NCBI GenBank assembly: GCA_009103225.1
Contig: RHPI01001116.1
Location: 1-64,000, forward strand
Direction: 5' to 3'
DNA: 64,000 nt
From: Chlorokybus atmophyticus
Taxonomy: Eukaryota > Streptophyta > Chlorokybophyceae > Chlorokybales > Chlorokybaceae
In this document: piece after piece, positions 1 to 11,678 of the stretch
Layout of the letters: each line of letters starts with the position of its first letter
How positions within the stretch are numbered: position 1 is the first letter of the stretch
The notes under the pieces: model-generated
The model's database searches: none
Told to the model about the DNA's origin: nothing
What the model saw: only the letters and a program-made list of their open reading frames with translations
Translations under genes and position numbers: made by a program

Positions 1-1250
1 AACAAGCACCACTCTGTTGTTGTTGCATGTCAGCAAAACCAACTCCCCTATCCCCAGGCACAGGTAACGGGTCGTGGTGGCGTTTACTCCAGCTGCGCCA
101 GAGTGCGATGTCAAATGCAGACACGGATGAAGTTATTGTTGCTGTGGTGGTTGTCGTCATGGCGTGGTGTATGTTAGGGATGAGGGCGATGCCAGGAGGA
201 TAGCGGGCCTGCTCGACGCCTTGGGACAGCAAGTCAGAGGGGTGGAGGTTGTTGACAGGTGTGTGTCACACGGCCTGCACGCACTAGCACGCACGTGAAC
301 AGGCACACACGCGCGCACACATTCACGCACGCGCAGACAGACCCACACATGCGCACACACGCGCGCGCACATGCACGCGCACGCGCACGCTCATACACAC
401 ACTCTCCTGCACACAGCAGGAGGCTAGTAACTCATTTCTCCACACCAAACTCCTCACACAGGCTCTGCCAGCCGTCCATCCAATCCTTCATCGACGACAC
501 CTCTCCGCTTCGTTGGTGGGGAGGAGCGCGTCAACGATGCGAATCCCTTGTCAATCCCAACGACGTGGTCATCCATTGTGTGCTTCACGGACGTGCAGTG
601 GTACAAGCAACAGCGTGGTGTGCGTGTTGAGTTGCGAGACACGTGTTGCTCTTCTTATTCTTGTTGTTAGTCGTGGGGGGCGCAGGTGACAACAACAGCA
701 ACAAGTGTGAACATACAACTCAATAGCGGCTGGGTGGAGGCCATGGTGGCTGCGCACTCAAACAGCAAAACAAACACAACATTCTTCGATGTGGTCATCG
801 CTGGCATGACCATCTCAGCTGGAGACTCGATCATCAGCGGTTACCACGACTTCTACGGACACTCAACGCGAGGTACGTCGTTGCTCATGCGTTATGCGGT
901 ATGCACCCCGATCGTACCCAACACATCTCCAACATGCACGCAGGTCGGACCCGTTCGCCAACGCCCACATCCTCTACGGCCCCATCTGCACCCTCTCTCT
1001 GTCTCTCCCTCCCTCCCCACACACACACATCCCCTCTCTCCCCCTCTTCGCCGATTGTTACCGAGAGGGCGTGCTGGGAGGACATCGAGTGGTGCATGGC
1101 ACTGCGTACGTCTGCGCGCACATACAGTGCAACTACTACTGCGCGCGGGGGCGGGTACACCACACTGTTTTGTATCCATGCAGTCAGTCGTTGAGCATGA
1201 GTTTGAGGAGGCTGTGCTGGGGCTGTTTGTGAGTATATGGTAAAGTTAAT
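1..1250 (+). pseudogene. Remnant of an unrecognised multi-exon gene, type A, copy 1
   Basis: I do not recognise the family. Coding-like blocks lie between TG/CA-rich introns: about 72-277 (a GDAR...LLDALG block, shifted in frame), about 462-620 (FIDDTSPLRWW), about 687-871 (AGMTISAGDSIISGYHDFYG, ending at a gtacgt donor), and a last exon about 1070-1230. The same blocks recur in type B (9930-11678 and 27560-29346), where frames differ. Within type A the blocks cannot be joined into one open frame, and stop codons interrupt the first and last blocks. I therefore call it a decayed paralogue. The 5' end lies outside the window. Confidence 0.4.
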
Positions 1251-1289
1251 CATAACGAAACACTCTTTGCCAATCTCAACTACTCTGCG

Positions 1290-1326
1290 TACACACACAC
1301 ACACACACACACACAGACACACACGC
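1290..1326. repeat. (CA)n microsatellite
   Basis: About 18 CA units followed by CACG variants lie between the type-A remnant and the MDR exon-like fragment. Similar runs fill many introns of the window. Confidence 0.9.
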
Positions 1327-1345
1327 ACGCACGCACGCACATCTC

Positions 1346-1452
1346 TCACCTCCCTCCAAAAGTCCATGACTTTCGTCACCGCCGCCCTCACTCTCCCCTC
1401 CTCCACAATGCTCCTCACCGCCTCGATGAACAACCTTTGCAATCTCCACGCC
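1346..1452 (-). pseudogene. Stray MDR reductase exon fragment, copy 1
   Basis: The - strand reads IVEEGRVRAAVTKVMDFWRE and then a gtgag donor-like sequence. This closely matches exon 7 of the MDR reductase at 12856-13064 (EEGRIKPAVTRVMDFWRE). No other exon of that gene is nearby, so it is a displaced exon or the remains of a third paralogue. It sits about 270 bp upstream of the TIR gene. A partial counterpart lies at 23020-23085. Confidence 0.55.
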
Positions 1453-1467
1453 ATGGATTGATGGTTT

Positions 1468-1497
1468 GCGGCGGCGGCGGCGGCGGCGGCGGCGGGC
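1468..1497. repeat. (GCG)n trinucleotide repeat
   Basis: About nine GCG units lie upstream of the TIR gene. A similar run occurs at 23100-23129 in copy 2. Confidence 0.85.
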
Positions 1498-1718
1498 AAA
1501 GTTTTGGGATGGACAGCTCGGCGGTCGAGCTGGTCTTCCGGAAAGAGGTATGCTTCTGTTTTCACAGTCCACTGCGCCGCGTTGTGCTCGGCTGCTCTGC
1601 TTCAAACCACTGACTGCAGGCTTGTAGTTGGATACCCTCACTAGTATCACTTCGACTTGGTGCTGTGCTGCTGCAGCACCGCTGGTGGTGGTGGTGACTC
1701 GAGGCTTGCCGTGGATTC

Positions 1719-4700
1719 ATGGCTGCACAGCAAGCAACTCGGGAAGAAGGTTACGACGTGTTTCTCTGTCATCGGGGTCCGGACACAAAGAGGACATTCA
1801 GCGCATGGCTGAACCGCGAGCTTAAGAAGCAGAAGCTGCGGGTGTTCTTCGACGACAGGATACTCTGTATGGGAGATCTTTCTTCTGTGGAAATGGACTC
1901 AGCCATGCGAACGGCGAAATGCGGCATCGTGGTGTTGTCTCCGCAGTTCTTTGAGAGCTACTGGTGCATGAAGGAGCTGCGAGTGTTTCTGGATCGAGGA
2001 AACTGCATGCCAGCCTGTTACCATATCACTCCTGATGACATAGATGCAGAGGCGATCAAGAACAAGAAAGGTATACCGATTATTCACGGGGATAAACAAG
2101 TCGGTCCTCAAGTCTGTTTGTCATGCGTATGTGTGTCTATGCTTGCAGTAGGTACAGCCTGGGAGCATCACGGGGGGCAGCTGTGGACAAAATGCGGCAT
2201 GAATGAAGCGGACTGGACGCAAGTGATTTGTGAGCTCGCGGTTGTATGCATGGACGTTATGTCAAAACATGACAATTACGAGGACACCTATGTGGATTCG
2301 ATTGTGCAAAAAGTTTGCAAGAGGCTCAGACGAGTCTGCACAACAGGAAAGAGAGTCAACACGGTGCCATATCGTGACAAAAAGCTCTTCATTGGAAGGA
2401 GCCAAGAGATGACAGAGCTGAAGAACATGCTGAAAGATGAATGTGGCTGTGTCTGCATCCAAGGCATGGGGGGTTCCGGCAAGACGCACCTGGCGTTGAA
2501 GTACGCTTATAGCCATAAAAACCAATACGACAAACTGCTCTGGATTGCCGCCAGCAAAGACTTGTTGCAGGTTAACTTCCTTGGGTTGGCAGCTCCGCTG
2601 GGCATCAGCCTAGGCGCTGTCGACACCGGGTAAGAGCGTTTGCTAGCTTTGAGCAAGATTATGATGCTTATGTAAACTGTTAATGTGGTACGCTTGGTAA
2701 AGACCCTTTCATGACAGGTCTGGGACGATGCATTCGAGTGTGCGGGACCCGAACCGAGATGGTGTATTGACGATCCGGACAGCGCTTGAACAGTCTGAAA
2801 CCCCTTGTCTCCTGGTGTTAGACAACGTGGATGACGAGCATCAGTATCCGGGATACCTGCCGCGGGAAGGCCCTTGCCATGTCATACTGACTGCCCGTCA
2901 GCGTATGTATTCAACCAGCCAAGGCCTCCTGGAGCTGAAGAACCTTGAAGAGACGTATGCGTGTCAATTGCTCAAATCGGGTTTGCCGCCAGAGACTCCC
3001 GATGCAAAGGTCAAGGAGCTGGCTGTGGCTCTAGGGTGCCATGCTTTATCCCTATCAGTTTCTGCTAAGCTGATGCATGAGTATGGGAGCGGCCCGGAGT
3101 GGGTCTTGAACCTGCTTGACACTGAAGGTGTTGAGATCTTCAACCAGGAACTGGATGACCCCGAATTCCAAATTAGCCCGCGTCTAACAACTTTGTTTGC
3201 TACGAGTATGGAGATGATGTTGAGTGACGCCAGACATCCACCTCAGGCAGTTGCTTTGGCCAGAATCGTGTTGAGATTGGGTGGATGGTTTGCTGCAGCT
3301 CCAATACGGTTGGACCTATTGAAACAGGCTGCCTGTACATTGCTGGCGAAGGATGTTAGCATTGATAATATCCACGTTGCGGCTGGACTGCTCAACAAGT
3401 ATGCATTAGCGGAGCGGACTCTTGACGCAGGGATAGCTTTCCACCCTCTGGTGCAGAGTTTTGGCAGATGGGATGGCAAGAAAGAGGGAGTCCAGATCGC
3501 CCAGGCTGCGGTTCTGGCTATCGCTGAAGTCGGCGAGGTTGGACAAGACACGGAACACTTTGCGTATGCAGTGTCCATGGCTTTGCCGGAGGGTGGTGAC
3601 CCCAGCGGGATCAAGGTTCCGCTAGATGCGGACTATTTGCAGCGGGTCATTGACGTTGCACTGGCATTAGCGAGTTTTTATATTGACCTCTATGAGACAA
3701 CAAAGGCTTGGAATATCTTGCACAGATGTGAACGCATCTTGCAGCAAGTTGAATGTCAAGACATGACACTTTTGCCACATCTGTGGACTTTGCAAGGCGC
3801 TTGCTTGACACGCGAGGGCAGGTACGGCAAGGCTGAGGCCCTGCACAGACGGGCACTGGCGATTCGCGAAGCGCAGCTGGGATCGGACCACCCCAACACC
3901 GCGACGTCCCTCAACAACCTGGCATCTGTCCTCTACCAGCTGGGCAAGCACGACGACGCTGAGGCCCTGCACAGACGGGCACTGACAATTTGGGAAGCGA
4001 AGCTGGGATCAAACCACCCCGACACCGCGACGTCTCTCAGCAACCTGGCATCTGTCCTGTGCGATCTGGGCAAGCTCGACGACGCTGAGGCCCTGCACAG
4101 ACGGGCACTGGCAATTCACGAAGCGAAGCTGGGATCGGACCACCCCGACACCGTGACGTCCCTCAACAACCTGGCATTTGTCCTGTGCAAGCTGGGCAAG
4201 CTCGACGACGCTGAGGCCCTGCACAGACGGGCACTGGCGATTCGCGAAGCGCAGCTGGGATCGGACCACCCCGACACCGCGACGTCCCTCAACAACCTGG
4301 CATTTGTCCTGTGCGAGCTGGGCAAGCTCGACGACGCTGAGGCCCTGCACAGACGGGCACTGGCATTTTGCGAAGCGCAGCTGGGATCGGACCACCCCAA
4401 CACCGCGAGGTCCCTCAACAACCTGGCATCTGTCCTCGACCAGCTGGGCAAGCTCGACGACGCTGAGGCCCTGCACAGACGGGCACTGGCTATTTTGGAA
4501 GCGAAGCTGGGATCAGACCACCCCAACACCGCGACGTCCCTCGACAACCTGGCACAAGTCGTGTGCGAGCTGGGCAAGCACGACGACGCTGAGGCCCTGC
4601 ACAGACGGGCACTGGCGATTCGCGAAGCGCAGCTGGGATCGGACCACCCCGACACCGCGACGTCCCTCAACAACCTGGCATCTGTCCTCTGCGAGCTGGG

Positions 4701-7700
4701 CAAGCTTGACGACGCTGAGGCCCTGCACAGACGGGCACTGGCTATTCTGGAAGCGAAGCTGGGGTCGGACCACCCCAACACCGCGACGTCCCTCGACAAC
4801 CTGGCACAAGTCGTGTGCGAGCTGGGCAAGCTCGACGACGCTGAGGCCCTGCACAGACGGGCACTGGCGATTCGCGAAGCGCAGCTGGGATCGGACCACC
4901 CCGACACCGCGACGTCCCTCAACAGCCTGGCATCTGTCCTCTGCGAGCTGGGCAAGCTTGACGACGCTGAGGCCCTGCACAGACGGGCACTGGCTATTCT
5001 GGAAGCGAAGCTGGGGTCGGACCACCCCAACACCGCGACGTCCCTCGACAACCTGGCACAAGTCGTGTGCGAGCTGGGCAAGCTCGACGACGCTGAGGCC
5101 CTGCACAGACGGGCACTGGCGATTTGGGAAGCGAAGCTGGGATCGGACCACCCCGACACCGCGACGTCCCTCAACAGCCTGGCATCTGTCCTCTGCGAGC
5201 TGGGCAAGCTCGACGACGCTGAGGCCCTGCACAGACGGGCACTGGCTATTCTGGAAGCGAAGCTGGGGTCGGACCACCCCAAGACCGCGACGTCCCTCGA
5301 CAACCTGGCACAAGTCGTGTGCGAGCTGGGCAAGCTCGACGACGCTGAGGCCCTGCACAGACGGGCACTGGCGATTCGCGAAGCGCAGCTGGGATCGGAC
5401 CACCCCGACACCGCGACGTCCCTCAACAGCCTGGCATCTGTCCTCTGCGAGCTGGGCAAGCTTGACGACGCTGAGGCCCTGCACAGACGGGCACTGGCTA
5501 TTCTGGAAGCGAAGCTGGGGTCGGACCACCCCAAGACCGCGACGTCCCTCGACAACCTGGCACAAGTCGTGTGCGAGCTGGGCAAGCTCGACGACGCTGA
5601 GGCCCTGCACAGACGGGCACTGGCGATTCGCGAAGCGCAGCTGGGATCGGACCACCCCGACACCGCGACGTCCCTCAACAGCCTGGCATCTGTCCTCTGC
5701 GAGCTGGGCAAGCTTGACGACGCTGAGGCCCTGCACAGACGGGCACTGGCTATTCTGGAAGCGAAGCTGGGGTCGGACCACCCCAAGACCGCGACGTCCC
5801 TCGACAACCTGGCACAAGTCGTGTGCGAGCTGGGCAAGCTCGACGACGCTGAGGCCCTGCACAGACGGGCACTGGCGATTCGCGAAGCGCAGCTGGGATC
5901 GGACCACCCCGACACCGCGACGTCCCTCAACAGCCTGGCATCTGTCCTCTGCGAGCTGGGCAAGCTTGACGACGCTGAGGCCCTGCACAGACGGGCACTG
6001 GCTATTCGGGAAGCGAAGCTGGGATCGGACCACCCCAACACCGCGACGTCCCTCGACAACCTGGCACAAGTCGTGTGCGAGCTGGGCAAGCTCGACGACG
6101 CTGAGGCCCTGCACAGACGGGCACTGGCGATTCGCGAAGCGCAGCTGGGATCGGACCACCCCGACACCGCGACGTCCCTCAACAGCCTGGCATCTGTCCT
6201 CTGCGAGCTGGGCAAGCTTGACGACGCTGAGGCCCTGCACAGACGGGCACTGGCTATTCTGGAAGCGAAGCTGGGGTCGGACCACCCCAAGACCGCGACG
6301 TCCCTCGACAACCTGGCATAAGTCCTGTGCAAGCTGGGCAAGCTCGACGACGCTGAGGCCCTGCACAGACGGGCACTGGCGATTCGCGAAGCGCAGCTGG
6401 GATCGGACCACCCCGACACCGCGACGTCCCTCAACAGCCTGGCATCTGTCCTCTGCGAGCTGGGCAAGCTTGACGACGCTGAGGCCCTGCACAGACGGGC
6501 ACTGGCTATTCGGGAAGCGAAGCTGGGGTCGGACCACCCCAACACCGCGACGTCCCTCGACAACCTGGCACAAGTCGTGTGCGAGCTGGGCAAGCACGAC
6601 GACGCTGAGGCCCTGCACAGACGGGCACTGGCGATTCGCGAAGCGCAGCTGGGATCGGACCACCCCGACACCGCGACGTCCCTCAACAGCCTGGCATCTG
6701 TCCTCTGCGAGCTGGGCAAGCTTGACGACGCTGAGGCCCTGCACAGACGGGCACTGGCTATTCGGGAAGCGAAGCTGGGGTCGGACCACCCCAACACCGC
6801 GACGTCCCTCGACAACCTGGCACAAGTCGTGTGCGAGCTGGGCAAGCACGACGACGCTGAGGCCCTGCACAGACGGGCACTGGCGATTCGCGAAGCGCAG
6901 CTGGGATCGGACCACCCCGACACCGCGACGTCCCTCAACAGCCTGGCATCTGTCCTCTGCGAGCTGGGCAAGCTTGACGACGCTGAGGCCCTGCACAGAC
7001 GGGCACTGGCTATTCTGGAAGCGAAGCTGGGGTCGGACCACCCCAAGACCGCGACGTCCCTCGACAACCTGGCACAAGTCGTGTGCGAGCTGGGCAAGCT
7101 CGACGACGCTGAGGCCCTGCACAGACGGGCACTGGCGATTCGCGAAGCGCAGCTGGGATCGGACCACCCCGACACCGCGACGTCCCTCAACAGCCTGGCA
7201 TCTGTCCTCTGCGAGCTGGGCAAGCTTGACGACGCTGAGGCCCTGCACAGACGGGCACTGGCTATTCTGGAAGCGAAGCTGGGGTCGGACCACCCCAAGA
7301 CCGCGACGTCCCTCGACAACCTGGCACAAGTCGTGTGCGAGCTGGGCAAGCTCGACGACGCTGAGGCCCTGCACAGACGGGCACTGGCGATTCGCGAAGC
7401 GCAGCTGGGATCGGACCACCCCGACACCGCGACGTCCCTCAACAGCCTGGCATCTGTCCTCTGCGAGCTGGGCAAGCTTGACGACGCTGAGGCCCTGCAC
7501 AGACGGGCACTGGCTATTCTGGAAGCGAAGCTGGGGTCGGACCACCCCAAGACCGCGACGTCCCTCGACAACCTGGCACAAGTCGTGTGCGAGCTGGGCA
7601 AGCTCGACGACGCTGAGGCCCTGCACAGACGGGCACTGGCGATTCGCGAAGCGCAGCTGGGATCGGACCACCCCGACACCGCGACGTCCCTCAACAGCCT

Positions 7701-8901
7701 GGCATCTGTCCTCTGCGAGCTGGGCAAGCTTGACGACGCTGAGGCCCTGCACAGACGGGCACTGGCTATTCGGGAAGCGAAGCTGGGATCGGACCACCCC
7801 AACACCGCGACGTCCCTCGACAACCTGGCACAAGTCGTGTGCGAGCTGGGCAAGCACGACGACGCTGAGGCCCTGCACAGACGGGCACTGGCGATTCGCG
7901 AAGCGCAGCTGGGATCGGACCACCCCGACACCGCGACGTCCCTCAACAGCCTGGCATCTGTCCTCTGCGAGCTGGGCAAGCTTGACGACGCTGAGGCCCT
8001 GCACAGACGGGCACTGGCTATTCTGGAAGCGAAGCTGGGGTCGGACCACCCCAAGACCGCGACGTCCCTCGACAACCTGGCACAAGTCGTGTGCGAGCTG
8101 GGCAAGCTCGACGACGCTGAGGCCCTGCACAGACGGGCACTGGCGATTCGCGAAGCGCAGCTGGGATCGGACCACCCCGACACCGCGACGTCCCTCAACA
8201 GCCTGGCATCTGTCCTCTGCGAGCTGGGCAAGCTTGACGACGCTGAGGCCCTGCACAGACGGGCACTGGCTATTCTGGAAGCGAAGCTGGGGTCGGACCA
8301 CCCCAAGACCGCGACGTCCCTCGACAACCTGGCACAAGTCGTGTGCGAGCTGGGCAAGCACGACGACGCTGAGGCCCTGCACAGACGGGCACTGGCGATT
8401 CGGGAAGCGAAGCTGGGATTGGACCACCCCGACACCGCGACGTCCCTCAACAACCTGGCATCTGTCCTCTACGAGCTGGGCAAGCTGGACGACGCTAAGG
8501 CCCTGTACAGACGGGCACTGGCTATTCGGGAAGCGAAGCTGGGATCAGACCACTACAACACAGCGACGTCCCTCAACAACCTGGCATTTGTCCTGTGCAA
8601 GCTGGGCAAGCACGACGACGCTGAGGCCCTGCACAGACGGGCACTGGCGATTCGCGAAGCGCAGCTGGGATCGGACCACCCCGACACCGTGAAGTCCCTC
8701 AACAACCTGGCATCTGTCCTCTACGAGCTGGGCAAGCTGGACGACGCTGAGGCCCTGTACAGACGGGCACTGGCTATTCGGGAAGCGAAGCTGGGATCGG
8801 ACCACCCCAACACCGCGAGGTCCCGCCGCAACCTGGCACGCGTGCTCGGCGATCTGGGCAAGCACGACGACGCTGAGGCCCTGCGCAGACGGAACAGTTG
8901 A
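1719..8901 (+). CDS. TIR-NB-ARC-TPR receptor, copy 1 (40 TPRs, interrupted by an in-frame TAA)
   Basis: Exon 1 (1719-2629) encodes a TIR domain: DVFLCHRGPDTKRTF at residues 13-27, and SPQFFESYWCMKEL with Glu86 in the position of the catalytic Glu of plant TIR NADases. It then encodes the start of NB-ARC, with P-loop GMGGSGKT at about 249-256. Intron 2630-2717 (gtaaga...gacag) joins in frame to exon 2 (2718-8901): kinase-2 LLVLDNVDD, HVILTARQR, an MHD-like FHPLVQSFGR near 3440-3470, then 42-residue TPRs of kinesin-light-chain type from 3829 to the end. A TAA at 6319-6321 cuts the array after about 20 repeats (predicted 1504 residues); the same frame then stays open to the TGA at 8899-8901, which ends with the same last repeat as copy 2. 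The family is NLR-like. NAD cleavage on ligand-driven oligomerisation is known for relatives; an immune role here is inferred. The product may be truncated or the locus a pseudogene. Confidence 0.85.
2071..2148 (+). other. Probable in-frame 78-nt intron between TIR and NB-ARC, copy 1
   Basis: The sequence starts gtatac after AAGAAAG and ends tgcttgcag, giving normal GT-AG borders. Its length is 78 nt (or 81 nt with the next AG), so splicing or retention both keep the frame. Retention adds 26 residues rich in Cys and Val (QVCLSCVCVSMLAVG) that do not look like TIR sequence. Splicing joins NKK directly to GTAWEHH. The same structure occurs at 23706-23783 in copy 2. Confidence 0.6.
3829..8898 (+). 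repeat. TPR-coding tandem array, 40 x 126 bp
   Basis: The codons for AEAL recur every 126 bp from 3832 to 8880, which gives 40 full intervals. The consensus 42-mer reads roughly GKLDDAEALHRRALAIREAQ, then LGSDHPDTATSLNNLASVLC, then EL. Most positions never change. Variation is concentrated at about ten positions: after GK (L/H), after ALAI (R/L/W/H/F), EA(Q/K), HP(D/N/K), A(T/R) before SL, SL(N/D/S), the next N/S, LA(S/Q/F), V(L/V), then C/Y/D and E/Q/K/D before LGK. Confidence 0.95.
4540..8571 (+). repeat. 252-bp higher-order (dimer) repeat inside the TPR array
   Basis: An LDNLAQVVCELGK unit alternates with an LNSLASVLCELGK unit. The LDNLA start recurs exactly every 252 bp from 4540 to 8320, giving 16 positions. 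The units at both edges of the array (3829-4540 and after 8400) are more diverse. This is the pattern expected when unequal crossing-over or conversion homogenises the middle of an array. Confidence 0.9.
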
Positions 8902-9929
8902 ACACCCCCAACTAAGATACACCTAGGTTAGGAGTAAAGTTGAACACCCCCAACCCTGCGTAAACACTAAGATGTGGGCGCTGTGCATTACGACTCTGGG
9001 CTAGGATTGTTCAGTAGCCTGACCTGCTGCTGCCTTGTTCTCTTTCTCGCAGCACAACCCAAGGCTGGCTTCACTCTCTTAGGCCTGAGCTCAGGTCCGT
9101 CCAAGCATCGACAGTGGCATCAGGGGCCACGCATCCATCAAACAAAAGACTTACGTACGTGATGATGTGCCTTCAAAGGCTCTGCCACACAGGTGTGCTG
9201 AGTTGAAGGCATGTGCTGTGCGATGTGATGGAGTCGCACGGTGTTACATGGTGCTGAAACCGCTTTTGGTTTGCGCCCAATTCGCTTTTCAAGCAGTGCT
9301 TGCAAACGAGCCGTGCCGGCTGCCTGCGTCTATCGTAATTGAATATATGAAATATTGCAATAGACGCTGTTGATTGGGACGTAAGCATTGCTCGTGGAAG
9401 CGGTACATGCAGCATATGTTACAACCACACACATAGGGCATTGGGTCTTTGGACGGAGAGTTACAGTGTAGTTCTGTTCGCAGATTGCCTCAGGTTGCTG
9501 TGATGTTGGGGGCCAGGTTGAGGCCTGCGGTTTTTGTAGTCAAACACTTGGCTGTTTGACTTGAAAGCAGGGAGCTCTTTTGGGACGTTGCCTTGAGATG
9601 TGTCGTGGCGTTGTGATAGTTGTGTAGTGAGTGACTCACCCTTTGCGCTTTTAGAAGATGATACATTACTTGTGTGTGTGTGTGTGTGTGTGACAAATGA
9701 GACATGAGTACAGTAGCAGTGACGGTTTTCCACGTCATGGGCCATTAACGCCACTGTCAGCTGTCACAAGCGTTGCCCTACCAGCAGCGGCAGTGTGAGA
9801 GGCGGGCCATGCCTGCGTATGAGGTACGCTTGCTCGTACGTTGTACACTGTACATATACGCTCCGAGTACTGTCTATATGAGCGTAGATTATATACACTC
9901 TACTGTGCATAGCGTGCAATACATGCGCT
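8902..9929. other. Intergenic, no gene seen
   Basis: This is the 3' flank of TIR gene copy 1. It starts with a short direct repeat (GTTGAACACCCCCAAC near 8897 and 8939) and contains a (GT)n run at 9671-9692. Open frames here are short and differ between the two copies. The homologous stretch in copy 2 is 26631-27559. Confidence 0.6.
9671..9692. repeat. (GT)11 microsatellite
   Basis: A pure TG run that is about 21 units long at the homologous place in copy 2 (27320-27361). It can serve as a length marker between the two copies. Confidence 0.9.
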
Positions 9930-11678
9930 GTGTGTAGCACACTGTCGCGTGCAGGGGTGTTCACCAAAGATGGTAAACCGAGCAGCGGTAGCAAAGAGTT
10001 CTCGACCTTGCTGGTTGTCGTTGTTGCTTGCATGTGTGATATCCACTTGCAACAACAACAACAACAACAATTGTCCCCAACAATACTGATGACGTCGTTG
10101 TCAGCGGCAACGGCATCAGCACGCGTGGCCGCTGCGGCGCGCGTGAGAGAGAGAGACGCGCAACACCATCAGCCTGCAAGGTAAGTCAGTGTGCGTGTGC
10201 GTGTGCGTGTGCGTGTGCGTGTGTCTCGCGTATCAGCGCGCACCACTCCGTTGAAAACATGAGCAAAATCACACTCCCCCTATTCCCATGCACAGGTATC
10301 AGGTGGTGGCTTGTCCTCCAGCTCCTTTCCCTCACACTGCGTCCTGCGTGCTCGGCTACACTCGCGGCCTGTACGAGGCCGTAAAACCCTGCGTCTCAGC
10401 GGCAGTCACACAGCCTCAGAACGCTGCTTTTCTTGATGCTCCGCCTCGAGTGCGATGTCGACGCAGACGCAAACACGGAGAAAGGGGTTGTGTTGGTGGT
10501 GGCGGTTGCCGTGCCGGGGGGCGATGCTAGGAGCGTAGGGTGCCTGCTAGACGCCTTGGGACCGCAAGCAAGAGGCGGGGTTATTTGTGGCAAGCATGTC
10601 ATCTGTGACAATCATGCACACACATTCACTGTGTGTGCGCGCATGTTTACACGCGCATCCGCATCCGCTTGCGCTCATACGCAAACACGCGCATGCACAC
10701 ACACACACGGTAACGTGCACACGCGCGCGCATGCGCATGCACACACGCACACACTCTCTCGCCCAGAGCAGACGCTAACAACCCATCATGCCATCGCTTC
10801 CATCCCACACGGACATCGCAGCCCTCCGTCATCTTTCTCATCGACGATGCCTCTCCATTTCGCTTGTGGTGTCGCCACGACGGCGTGACCCCTCATCATT
10901 CCTCACAACACCAATGTGGTCATACTCTTTCACCAGTGAAATCGCAACCCGGCCGCAGCGCGCAACAGCGGTCTGGTGCATGCGTGGGTTAAGTATGCTG
11001 CGGCCATCATGTGCTTCACGGGCGAGGACTGCCGGCCGCAGCGGTAATACAGCATTAGCATATTGTGCTGGAAATGCAAGACACATGCTGTTGCTGTTTG
11101 TGGGGTAAAAGGTCACAACAACAACAACAACATGTGTGAACATACAACGATAGCGGCTGGGTGGAGGCCATGGTGACGGTGCACTCGAACAGCAAACAAA
11201 CACACAAACAAACAACAAAATGGTCATGGCTGGCATGACCGTCTCAGCTGGAGACTTGATCATCTACGGTTACCACGACTTCTACGGGACACTCAACGCA
11301 AAGTACGTCGTCACGTATTGGTATGCACCCTAACCCCAACACGCACGCAACATGTACGCAGGTTAGACCCGTTCGCCAACGCCCACATCCTCTACGGCCC
11401 CAACCTGCACCCTCTCCCTCTCTCCCTCCCTCCCCACACACACAAACCCTCTCTCCCCCTCTTCTCGACGAGAGCGTTAGCCGCGAGGCCTCATGGGACG
11501 CATCACGTGGTGCGCGGCACTGCGTGCGTCTGCGCGCGCACGGGCGGGGTACACCATTGTGTTTTGTGGCGATGCGGTCGTCGAGCATGAGGTTGAGGAG
11601 TCTGTTACGGGGTTGTTTGCGCTGTTTGGTGAGTATGGACGGTGGCAGGAGAGGGCGTTTGGAGTGTATGCGGGGTGA
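9930..11678 (+). pseudogene. Unrecognised multi-exon gene, type B, copy 1
   Basis: The family is unknown. The likely first coding exon ends at 10180 with a gtaagt donor and includes a seven-Gln run. Exon 2 starts at 10296 after a cacag acceptor and contains ECDVDADANTEKG, then a Val-rich strand, GGDARSVGCLLDALG and VICGK. Its 3' border is gcatgt here but gtatgt in copy 2. Further coding-like blocks lie near 10800-10900, 11110-11300 and 11370-11400. The last exon (about 11493-11678) reads GYTIVFCGDAVVEHEVEESV and ends with TGA. I could not join all blocks in one frame, and no ATG is evident, so it may be decayed. The last exon is well preserved between copies, so a working gene is not excluded. 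Confidence 0.4.

Noticed and set aside
259-630. Small ORFs in TG/CA-rich stretches (many through the window)
   Set aside because: They are simple-sequence translations of His/Thr/Ala or Cys/Val, differ between the two copies, and lie in introns or spacers.
686-1243. A single-exon 185-codon gene
   Set aside because: Only its first 60 or so codons recur as a block in all four family members, ending at a splice donor. The rest is intron-like and low in complexity.
6319-6321. Reassigned genetic code with TAA read as Gln
   Set aside because: CAA to TAA at this codon is suggestive, but TAA ends the HSP20 gene right after its alpha-crystallin domain, and TAG ends ORC3 and the cryptochrome at the expected C-termini. 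A simple nonsense change is more likely.
4116-8453. Very long open frames (1300-1500 codons) on both strands over the TPR array
   Set aside because: They are periodic shadows of the TPR frame. Their translations show no domain, and the true frame continues from the NB-ARC exon.
4540-8571. CRISPR-like array
   Set aside because: The units are contiguous 126/252-bp coding repeats without unique spacers.
3829-8898. Kinesin light chain gene
   Set aside because: The TPRs are of that type, but they follow in frame from TIR and NB-ARC exons, and no kinesin light chain N-terminal coiled coil is present.
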